From CBDFGT01 sp965247225 (GTDB lineage Bacteria > Pseudomonadota > Alphaproteobacteria > Rhizobiales > Rhizobiaceae), in assembly GCA_965247225.1 (NCBI GenBank), contig CBDFGT010000033.1, positions 1-21,137 on the forward strand: DNA of 21,137 nucleotides, written 5' to 3'. Under the pieces are notes generated by a model, which worked only from the letters and a program-made list of their open reading frames with translations, was not told the DNA's origin and searched no databases. Shown piece after piece: positions 14,197 through 21,137 of the stretch (positions are counted from its first letter, which is position 1; each line of letters begins with the position of its first letter). The position numbers and the translations under genes are program-made.

Positions 14197-16516
14197 ATGG
14201 ATATGAACGAAATCAAAGAGATATTCTTTCAGGAATGCGAGGAACAGCTCGCAGAACTGGAGTCTGGTCTTTTAAAACTGAATGACGGTGACCGCGATCC
14301 AGAGACGGTTAATGCCGTTTTTAGGGCGGTACACTCGATTAAGGGCGGCGCAGGTGCGTTCGGTCTGGATGATCTGGTCGCTTTTGCTCACGTTTTTGAG
14401 ACCACTTTGGATTGCGTTCGTTCCAACAAGCTCGAGCCTAACCAGGATGTTCTGAAAGTGATGCTGAAATCGGCAGACGTGCTTGCCGATTTGACAAATG
14501 CTGCCCGGGACGGCGGCAGTGTCGATGAAGCCCGCAGCAAGGCTCTGGTCAAGGATCTTGAGGCACTTGCAAATGGTGAAAAGCCGACACATTCGGCCCA
14601 CCACGCCGAAGCACCTGTTGTATCAAAGCCGGCTGCCAAGGCAAAGGTGGCAGCGCCTGTGGCGGAAGCACCTGCCGATGAGTCCGGGTTTGCACCTGTG
14701 CCGTTCAGCTTTGATGATTTTGGTGATGAGCCGCAGGCTGCAGCAGCCGTTCCTGTTGTTGAAGTCAGTTTCAAGCCGCGCAACGAGCTCTATTCCAAGG
14801 GCAATGAGGCAACCCTGCTGCTTCGTGATCTTGCACGAATTGGCGAAATGAGCATCTATTGCGATACCAGCACTTTGCCAGCGCTGGATCAGATGGACCC
14901 TGAGGCCGCATATTTCTCCTGGAAAATTTCCGTCAAGACTCCAAAGGGTGAAGAGGGTGTCCGCACGGTCTTTGAATTTGCGGAGTGGGATTGTGATCTC
15001 GAAGTCAAGGTTATCGGCGGTGACGAACCGGCCAAAGACTCCGAGGACGAACCTCCGATGCAGGCCGTACCGGTTGATGCTTCGATGTTTGACGAAGAGC
15101 CCATCATGGGGGTCAGCAATGATGATGACCATGATTACGGATTTGCAGCCGTTGAGGCCGTCAAATCGGTCGACAGCGCTGTTGCGGCTGCTGCCACTGC
15201 CAGCAATGTGCTCAATATGGCCAGCGATGCTGCAAAGGGCGAATCCAAGGGTCTTGCCAAGAATGCAGCGCCCGTCCAGGAGGCCGTCACCGGTGGCGGC
15301 GCACAGGCCGGTGCAACGATCCGCGTAGACCTTGATCGCGTTGACCGTCTGATCAACCTCGTAGGTGAACTGGTTATCAATCAGGCCATGCTGTCGCAGA
15401 GCGTGATTGAAAACGACAACAACGGCAAGTCCTCCATGAATATGGGGCTTGATGAACTGCAACAGCTGACCCGTGAAATTCAGGACAGCGTGATGGCTAT
15501 CCGTGCGCAGCCGGTCAAGCCGGTGTTCCAGCGCATGTCCCGTATTGTTCGCGATATTGCCGATGTGACGGGCAAGACGGTGCGTCTGGTGACCGAAGGT
15601 GAAAATACCGAAGTTGACAAGACCGTTATTGACAAGCTGGCCGAGCCTTTGACACACATGATCCGCAACGCTGTGGACCATGGTCTCGAAACACCTGAAA
15701 AGCGTATTGCGCTCGGCAAGAATCCCGAAGGAACCGTGCGCCTGACCGCCAAGCACAGGTCTGGCCGTATCGTGATCGAGCTGGCCGACGATGGTGCTGG
15801 TATCAATCGCGAAAAGGTACGCCAGAAGGCGATTGACAATGACCTGATTGCTGCGGATGCAAACCTGTCGGATGAGGAAATTGACAATCTGATTTTCCAC
15901 GCAGGGTTCTCTACTGCGGACAAAATCTCGGATATTTCCGGACGTGGCGTGGGAATGGATGTTGTGAAGCGGTCTATCCAGGCACTGGGCGGACGTATCA
16001 ACATTCAGTCCAAACCAGGCCAGGGGTCCATCTTCATCATGAGCCTGCCGCTGACACTTGCGGTTCTGGACGGTATGGTGGTGACTGTCGCCGGTCAGAC
16101 TTTGGTCGTTCCCTTGACGGCCATTGTGGAAACCCTGCAGCCCGAAGCGTCAGCCATTCACTCCTTCGGCGCGACACAGCGGTTGATTTCCATTCGCAAC
16201 AGCTTCGTTCCGTTGGTGGATGTCGGACGCATTCTGAACTTCAGGGCTGTGCAGGCCAACCCGATCGAAGGGGTGGCGCTGCTTGGTGGAATCCGAAGGC
16301 GGTGGTCAGCGTGCGCTGATGGTGGATGCCATCCAGGGACAACGACAGGTGGTTATCAAGAGTCTTGAGGCAAACTATACACATGTCCAGGGCATAGCCG
16401 CCGCGACAATTCTGGGTGATGGCCGTGTTGCGCTGATTCTGGATGTGGATGCCGTCGTTTCGGCATCACGCGGACAATCACTGAATTCTGAAATGTCAAT
16501 GTTGGCAGCGGGTTGA
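14197..16516 (+). CDS. cheA: Chemotaxis histidine kinase CheA, frame broken by one extra base near 16285
   Basis: The kinase autophosphorylates and passes phosphate to CheY1, CheY2 and CheB. P1 holds His46 in AVFRAVHSIKGGAGAFG. A CheY-binding P2-like domain follows at about 185-280, then an Ala-rich linker and the dimerisation helices (VDRLINLVGELVINQAML). The ATPase domain has HMIRNAVDHGLE, DDGAGIN and GRGVGMDVV, and the P5 CheW-like domain starts at about 620. As written the frame runs into non-family sequence after NPIEGVALL and stops at 16368. Removing one G of the GG at 16285-16286 restores VESEGGGQRALMVDA and the remaining P5 to TGA at 16516, giving about 772 residues. If the insertion is real, the last third of P5 is lost and coupling to receptors should fail. 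The start MDMNEIKEIFF follows a GGGA. Confidence 0.93.
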
Positions 16517-16520
16517 TCAT

Positions 16521-16988
16521 ATGCAGACAGCAGCAAAAAATCTGACGCATGGAGCCAGGGAGCTGATTGCTTTCCGGATTGGCGAGCAGGAATTTTGCGT
16601 CGATATCATGAACGTGCGGGAAATACGTGGCTGGACACCGGCCACGCCTATCCCGCACGCTCCCTCGTACCTCCTCGGAGTGATCAATCTTCGCGGCGAA
16701 GTGCTGCCGATCATTGATCTGGCAGCAAGGTTTGGATTGAAAAGCAAGGAGCCTTCAAATCGCAATGTGATCATTGTGGCGCAGGTAAAAAACAGGATCG
16801 TTGGTATGCTGGTCGAGGCTGTGTCGGATATCTTGTCCATTGACGACGATATCATACAGCCCACGCCAGACATGGCTTCCGATTTCGAACGGACTTTTGC
16901 ACGTGGTATCATTGCAATTGACCGACGCATGATTTGCATGGTGGAGCTGAATTTTCTCTCCGCTGAAACTGAAAGTATGGCAGCATGA
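16521..16988 (+). CDS. cheW: Chemotaxis coupling protein CheW
   Basis: The 155-residue scaffold links receptors such as IcpA to the CheA P5 domain. It shows the two-beta-barrel CheW pattern: IAFRIGEQEFCVDIMNVREI, then LLGVINLRGEVLPIIDL (about residues 51-67), then NRIVGMLVEAVSDILSI. It begins four bases after the corrected cheA stop. Its TGA overlaps the cheR ATG as ATGA, so translation of the two is coupled. Confidence 0.95.
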   Translation: MQTAAKNLTHGARELIAFRIGEQEFCVDIMNVREIRGWTPATPIPHAPSYLLGVINLRGEVLPIIDLAARFGLKSKEPSNRNVIIVAQVKNRIVGMLVEAVSDILSIDDDIIQPTPDMASDFERTFARGIIAIDRRMICMVELNFLSAETESMAA

Positions 16989-17896
16989 GTTACAGCAATG
17001 CATTTGACACTCGGCAGTCCCACGACGAGTTCCTCGCCAATGGAGAATATCCGTTGTCACGCCGCCATTTGTCTGAAATTGCCGCCATGATCTATGCTGA
17101 TGCGGGGATCTATCTCAACGAATCCAAGGCTTCGCTTGTCTATTCCCGGCTTTCAAAGCATATCCGCCAGCTGGGCCTGAAAGGGTTCAGTGAATATTGC
17201 GCACTTGTATCATCACCGGCAGGAGCAGATCACCGGCGGGAGATGCTGTCCTATCTGACAACCAATTTCACACGGTTCTTCCGCGAAAACCACCATTTTG
17301 ATCATCTCCGCAAGGACGTGATGCCAGGTTTGATGGAAAAGGCCAAAAGCGGCGGGCGCGTTCGTATCTGGTGCGCGGCTTCGTCTGATGGCCAGGAGCC
17401 CTATTCGATCGCATTGACGGTTCTTTCTTCCTTTCCGAATGCGGCAGACTATGATTTCCGTATTCTGGCAACCGACATTGACCCCAAGATTTTGGCATTG
17501 GCACGCGCCGGATGTTATGACGATGCCAATCTTGAATCCGTCGATGCAAATATGCGTCGGCAGTATTTTCAGGAAGTTGATGTCAATGGCCGCAAAAAGT
17601 GGCAGGTCGATGCCAAGCTGAAAAAGCTGATTACATTTAACGAACTGAACCTGATTGCGCCGACATGGCCGTTCAAGGGCAAGTTCGACGTGATTTTCTG
17701 CCGTAACGTTGTCATCTATTTTGATGAGCCCACACAGGTGAAAATCTGGAACCGTTTTGCCGAACTGTTGCCAGACAAAGGCCATCTGTACATCGGCCAT
17801 TCCGAGCGGGTATCCGGTGATTCCAAGGGACTGTTCGACAATATTGGCATTACGACCTACAGGTTTCATCCAAGGGGGAAGCGGGGGCGTTCGTAA
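16985..17896 (+). CDS. cheR: Chemoreceptor glutamate methyltransferase CheR
   Basis: A 303-residue SAM-dependent methyltransferase that methylates receptor glutamates in adaptation. The N-terminal helical CheR domain contains SLVYSRLSKHIRQLGL and TNFTRFFRENHHFDHL. The catalytic domain has the SAM-binding WCAASSDGQEPYSIAL (about 124-139), ILATDIDPKIL, and FDVIFCRNVVIYFD, ending in LYIGHSERV. Its stop overlaps the cheB ATG as TAATG. CheT, encoded further down, has been linked to CheR in S. meliloti. Confidence 0.95.
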   Translation: MSYSNAFDTRQSHDEFLANGEYPLSRRHLSEIAAMIYADAGIYLNESKASLVYSRLSKHIRQLGLKGFSEYCALVSSPAGADHRREMLSYLTTNFTRFFRENHHFDHLRKDVMPGLMEKAKSGGRVRIWCAASSDGQEPYSIALTVLSSFPNAADYDFRILATDIDPKILALARAGCYDDANLESVDANMRRQYFQEVDVNGRKKWQVDAKLKKLITFNELNLIAPTWPFKGKFDVIFCRNVVIYFDEPTQVKIWNRFAELLPDKGHLYIGHSERVSGDSKGLFDNIGITTYRFHPRGKRGRS

Positions 17897-18952
17897 TGGC
17901 TGCAGCGCGCGTTCTCGTTGTTGATGACTCTGCCACAATGCGTGGCCTGATCACGGCTGTCCTGAATTCTGATCCGGACGTCAATGTGGTGGGTCAGGCC
18001 AGCGACGCACTGGAGGCCCGCGATGCGATCAAGCGTCTCAACCCTGACGTTGTGACACTCGACATTGAAATGCCAAACATGAATGGTCTGGAATTTCTCG
18101 ACAAGATCATGCGGTTGCGGCCGATGCCTGTTATCATGGTATCGACCATCACGCATCGCGGCGCCGAAGCCTCCCTCACCGCACTCGAGATAGGGGCCTT
18201 TGATTGTGTCGGAAAGCCCGCGCCCGGCGATCCGCGTCCTTTCGGAGATCTGGCAGACAAGGTAAAGGCTGCGGCCCGCTCGCGTCGGCAGTTCGTTCCT
18301 GCAGCACTGCCCGGTGCACCACAGCCGCCAAAGCCGGCCGCAACAACTGGCGATTACCGCGCAGGCCGCAAAGTTATCGCAATAGGGTCTTCGACCGGCG
18401 GTGTGGAAGCGCTGATTGCCGTCCTGCAAAAATTTCCGGTCAATTGTCCCCCGACCGTTATAACACAGCATATGCCCTCGACATTTACCAGGAGCTTCGC
18501 CGACCGTCTGAACCGTCTCTGTGCACCGGTTGTCGAGGAGGCAACAGACGGGGCCAGGCTTGAAGTCGGTAAAATATATCTTGCCCCGGGTGGTGAACGT
18601 CACCTGATGGTTACAAGTGCATCAGCCCCTTGCTGCCGTCTGGTTGATCGCGAACCTGTCAACGGGCATCGGCCGTCTGTTGATGTTTTGTTTGACAGTG
18701 TCGCTGAATTGGCTGGACGCAACGCCGTTGGTGTGATTCTAACGGGGATGGGACGCGACGGTGGCGGCGGGCTTGCTGAAAATGCGTTACGCCGGAGCAA
18801 AAACCCTTGGCCAGGATGAAAAAACGAGCGTCGTCTATGGCATGCCACGCGTAGCTTTTGAACTGGGGGCTGTGGAAACACAATTGCCCCTGGGGATGAT
18901 TGGTGACGAAATTTTGAAAATAACAGCCGCCCGAAAAGAAGGGAGCGAATAA
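17896..18952 (+). CDS. cheB: Chemoreceptor glutamate methylesterase CheB, frame broken by one extra base near 18763
   Basis: CheB removes methyl groups from receptors when phosphorylated by CheA. The receiver domain (1-125) has Asp10-Asp11 and phospho-acceptor Asp56 in VVTLDIEMP. The esterase domain has the catalytic Ser in AIGSSTGG (about 167), His in TQHMPSTF (about 192) and Asp288 in LTGMGRDG. Just after that Asp an extra G breaks the frame: as written it ends at 18819 with unrelated residues. Dropping one G of the GG at 18763-18764 gives AAGLLKMRYAGAKTLGQDEK and the normal C-terminus to TAA at 18952, for 351 residues in all. The stop overlaps the cheY2 start as TAATG. If real, the insertion leaves the triad but removes the last helix and strands, so activity is doubtful. 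Confidence 0.93.
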
Positions 18953-19342
18953 TGTCTATCGCCGAAAAGATAAAAGTATTGATTGTTGATGATCAGGTCA
19001 CGAGCCGGCTTTTGCTGGGTGACGCTTTGACACAGCTCGGTTTCAAGCAGATCAACAGTTGCCGGTGACGGAGAGCAGGGGCTGAAAATCATGACCCAGC
19101 AACCGCACCATCTGGTGATTTCGGATTTCAATATGCCGAAAATGGACGGTCTGCAGTTCCTGCAAGGTGTGCGCACAAATCCGAATACCAAGAAGGCGGC
19201 GTTCATCATGCTCACAGCCCAGGGGGACCGTGCCCTGGTGCAAAAGGCTGCGGCCCTTGGAGCAAACAATGTTCTGGCAAAGCCTTTCACCATTGAAAAG
19301 ATGAAGGCAGCCATCGAGGCTGTGTTTGGAGCATTGAAATGA
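18952..19342 (+). CDS. cheY2: Chemotaxis response regulator CheY2, frame broken by one extra base near 19054
   Basis: CheY2-P is the regulator that acts on the flagellar motor in the rhizobial system. The start MSIAEKIKVLIVDDQVTSRL carries the acidic pair. The frame then hits TGA at 19066-19068 after 38 codons. Removing one A of the AA at 19054-19055 gives KQITVAGDGEQGLKIM and continues through the phospho-acceptor region LVISDFNMPKMDGL, IMLTAQGD and the Lys in LAKPFT, ending GALK at 19342, for 129 residues, the family size. The end overlaps the cheD ATG as ATGA. If the insertion is real, no full-length CheY2 is made. Confidence 0.92.
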
Positions 19343-19893
19343 ATGTGGAAGTCGCGCCTCGACGTGTGAACATCATCCAGGGGGAATGGAAAGTGCTGAA
19401 TGATCCCAATGCGGTCATCACCACGATTCTCGGCTCCTGTGTTGCGGCCTGCCTGCGGGATCCTGTAGCCGGTGTGGGGGGGATGAACCATTTCCTCCTG
19501 CCCGGTTCGGTCGAGCAGATGGCGGCGGGCGGTGATGCATCACGTTATGGCGTGCATCTCATGGAATTGCTGATCAATGGCTTGCTGAAACAGGGCGCGA
19601 GGCGCGACCGGCTGGAAGCCAAGATCTTCGGAGGTGCCAGAACGATCTCGACATTCTCGAATGTGGGTGAGCAAAATGCAAGGTTTGCAAGCCAGTTTCT
19701 GAATGACGAGCGTATTCCTATCGTGGGTTCCAGTACAGGTGGCGAGCATGGCCGCAAGCTGGAATTCTGGCCGGTGTCCGGTCGTGCCCGCCAATATCCG
19801 CTTACAGGGGCGGAAACACAAAAAACAGTTCAGCTCGAACAGCGTCCGGCCCCGGTCCAGAAGCCGGCGTCCAGTTCCATCGAGTTCTTCTAG
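19339..19893 (+). CDS. cheD: Chemoreceptor glutamine deamidase CheD
   Basis: The 184-residue enzyme deamidates receptor glutamines and in many bacteria tunes kinase output. The cysteine-protease-like triad is readable: Thr28, Cys34 in LGSCVAACL, and His51 in GMNHFLLPG, at the same relative spacing as in characterised CheD. GGARTISTFSNVGEQN and LEFWPVSGRARQYPL are further conserved parts. The ATG overlaps the cheY2 stop. The C-terminal 25 residues are Gln/Pro-rich and not conserved. Confidence 0.94.
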   Translation: MNVEVAPRRVNIIQGEWKVLNDPNAVITTILGSCVAACLRDPVAGVGGMNHFLLPGSVEQMAAGGDASRYGVHLMELLINGLLKQGARRDRLEAKIFGGARTISTFSNVGEQNARFASQFLNDERIPIVGSSTGGEHGRKLEFWPVSGRARQYPLTGAETQKTVQLEQRPAPVQKPASSSIEFF

Positions 19894-19936
19894 TCTTCGT
19901 CGATTGATTTTCCCGAACAGTAAAAGGTCAAGTTTC

Positions 19937-20329
19937 ATGCGTACCGAAAAACCGATAGAGAAAATGAACGCCGACGAGGCACTGCCGGATGTCCTTATGA
20001 GGATTGTTTCGGAATTGCACGATGTGGCTTACCTGATTGAACGGATCGAGCCGCAAATCAGCAATGTGGGCGGCGGAGGGGCATTCGACAACAACGAATT
20101 GATGAAGGTATTGCAGGGCATCGACCTTGCCGTACAGAAGACGCGCGGTCTTGCCGAGTTTATTGATACGATCACAGCCACAATTCCGGAAGGCTGGCTG
20201 GTAGATATCAGCACAGCGATCAATCTGGTGAAGTTGGCTGATATGCAAAAAGCCCTGAGCGCACAGCACCAGCGCCATGGCCATTCACAGCCTTTGACAA
20301 AAGCGGTCGGCGACTACGAATTTTTTTAA
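19937..20329 (+). CDS. cheT: CheT (orf10-type) chemotaxis accessory protein
   Basis: A 130-residue, probably all-helical protein in the place of orf10/cheT of S. meliloti, between cheD and fliF. It contains Asp63-Leu-Ala-Val-Gln67, the D-x-x-x-Q pattern found in CheZ-type CheY phosphatases. S. meliloti cheT is needed for normal chemotaxis and its product has been reported to bind CheR rather than to act as a phosphatase; I rely on memory for this. ATG at 19937 is preceded by AAAAGG; the longer open frame back to 19703 lies over cheD and is a shadow. It ends VGDYEFF with a T-run inside its last codons. Confidence 0.85.
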   Translation: MRTEKPIEKMNADEALPDVLMRIVSELHDVAYLIERIEPQISNVGGGGAFDNNELMKVLQGIDLAVQKTRGLAEFIDTITATIPEGWLVDISTAINLVKLADMQKALSAQHQRHGHSQPLTKAVGDYEFF

Positions 20330-20433
20330 AGCATGTCGCGCAAAACTGTGCAGCGGCTTTGCGATAACGACATGCTTAAAAACAAAACTTGAAGCGTAGC
20401 AAGCGAATCTGGAAGATCGCTGTGCGCTTCAGG
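20328..20433. repeat. RIME-like intergenic mosaic element, two palindromes, about 106 bp
   Basis: The first palindrome pairs AAGCATGTCG (20329-20338) with CGACATGCTT (20368-20377), perfect over 10 bp. The second pairs CTTGAAGCG (20388-20396) with CGCTTCAGG (20424-20432), one mismatch. The total length and the two-palindrome layout fit the Rhizobium-specific intergenic mosaic element RIME1, and the wording of the first half is familiar from many rhizobial intergenic regions. It starts at the cheT stop and sits before fliF, where it could act as an RNA structure that limits read-through or stabilises the upstream message. Confidence 0.72.
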
Positions 20434-20583
20434 GCAGCCGCCTTTCACTGTTCACAATGCCTGTGCAGGCCCCAAACAGGGTCGGTCTCTTTATGGGAAC
20501 AACACATTCGCGCAAGTTTCGGTTTCTAGGGTGTGGCAAGGGTGAATGGACCTGCTGTCTCAACGCTTGGATTCGGGAACAGA

Positions 20584-21137
20584 ATGAATCTGCTGGAACA
20601 ATTCATGGCAATTGGACGGAACCTGGCGGGTCTGGGTCCGACGCGGATTGCAACATTGATTGGTGTGGCGATTGTCTCTGTCGCCCTGGTCATGACAGCG
20701 GCCATTTTCCTCAACAAGCCTGCTATGGAAACACTCTATATCGGGCTGGACAGCGCGGACCTGAACCAGATCAGCATTGCATTGGCAGAAGCCGGCCTGA
20801 CGTTTGAGGTCGGAGCTGACGGATCCAGCCTCCAGGTTCCTGTGGGTTCTACAGCCAGGGCCCGCCTGCTTTTGGCCGAGCGCGGTCTGCCAAACAGCAC
20901 ATCGTCAGGCTACGAGCTTTTCGACAATGTCGGCTCACTGGGGCTGACCTCCTTCATGCAGGAAATTACCCGCGTACGGGCCCTCGAAGGCGAAATTGCA
21001 AGGACGATACAAGCGATTGATGGCGTCAGTTCGGCGCGGGTTCACATTGTCATGTCCGATAACGGCAATTTCCGCAAAGGTGACCAGAAGCCGACCGCCT
21101 CTGTCATGATCCGGGCCGGAGCAGCCACCGGCAGAAA
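20584..21137 (+). CDS. fliF: Flagellar MS-ring protein FliF, N-terminal 184 residues
   Basis: FliF forms the basal-body MS ring in the inner membrane and is the base for rotor and export apparatus assembly. The reading frame from ATG 20584 (MNLLEQFMAIGRNLAGLG) is open to the window edge. A membrane helix spans about residues 20-44. Then follow the secretin-like ring-building modules with ETLYIGLDSADLNQI, LLLAERGLPNST, GYELFDNVGSLGLTSFMQEI and GVSSARVHIVMSD. About 150 bp separates the start from the RIME-like element; no strong ribosome site or promoter could be picked there (GGGAACAG is the best candidate). The cheT-fliF order is that of S. meliloti, where fliF opens the flagellar part of the cluster. 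Confidence 0.95.
   Translation, partial: MNLLEQFMAIGRNLAGLGPTRIATLIGVAIVSVALVMTAAIFLNKPAMETLYIGLDSADLNQISIALAEAGLTFEVGADGSSLQVPVGSTARARLLLAERGLPNSTSSGYELFDNVGSLGLTSFMQEITRVRALEGEIARTIQAIDGVSSARVHIVMSDNGNFRKGDQKPTASVMIRAGAATGR

Noticed and set aside
14623..15900. 425-codon minus-strand open frame
   Set aside because: It is antisense to cheA and shows no recognisable domain or ribosome site.
20457..20807. 116-codon plus-strand frame overlapping the start of fliF
   Set aside because: It runs out of frame through conserved FliF coding sequence and is Cys/Gly-rich without family features.

Overview
The window looks like chromosomal DNA from an alphaproteobacterium of the Rhizobiales, probably Rhizobiaceae or a close relative. 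Three things point there: the chemotaxis gene order icpA-cheS-cheY1-cheA-cheW-cheR-cheB-cheY2-cheD-cheT-fliF, which is that of Sinorhizobium and Agrobacterium; a fused aldolase/dehydrogenase RhaD followed by RhaI, the rhizobial form of L-rhamnose catabolism; and a roughly 106-bp double-palindrome repeat resembling the rhizobial RIME element in front of fliF. The species cannot be fixed from this sequence.

Left part, all on the minus strand (read from high to low coordinates). rhaD and rhaI (10775 to 7373) form a rhamnose-catabolic pair. They are followed by what looks like a four-gene surface-polysaccharide cassette: a GT2-like glycosyltransferase (7265-6150), a DegT-type sugar aminotransferase (6146-5034), an unrecognised and frame-broken gene (5037-4207), and a CmcI-type hydroxylase/methyltransferase whose 5' end is also frame-broken (4157-3349). 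A strongly AT-rich gap then precedes a large RTX calcium-binding repeat protein (3169 to beyond base 1). No signal peptide is visible in it, and its repeat cassettes look recently duplicated.

Middle (10776-11724). This is the divergent space between rhaD and the chemotaxis operon. It holds a previously untracked 37-residue single-membrane-span ORF with an excellent ribosome binding site (11240-11127, minus), a terminator-like hairpin (10951-10984), and an inverted repeat that may be a rhamnose operator. The region in front of icpA has no other convincing gene.

Right part, plus strand (11725-21137). This is the complete chemotaxis operon, with translational coupling (ATGA or TAATG overlaps) at cheW/cheR, cheR/cheB, cheB/cheY2 and cheY2/cheD, followed by the start of fliF. 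A soluble receptor (IcpA) would signal through CheW to the kinase CheA. CheA passes phosphate to CheY2 (motor) and CheY1 (phosphate sink, helped by CheS). CheR, CheB and CheD handle adaptation, and CheT is a small CheZ-like accessory protein. cheA, cheB and cheY2 each carry a single extra base that breaks the frame. Each is repaired by deleting one base of a two-base run, so sequencing error and real inactivation must be separated before the strain is called non-chemotactic.

No tRNA, rRNA, CRISPR array, transposase or phage gene was seen. The most unusual items are the frame-broken polysaccharide genes inside an otherwise intact operon, the recently amplified RTX repeats, the 37-residue ORF, and the cluster of one-base insertions in the chemotaxis operon.
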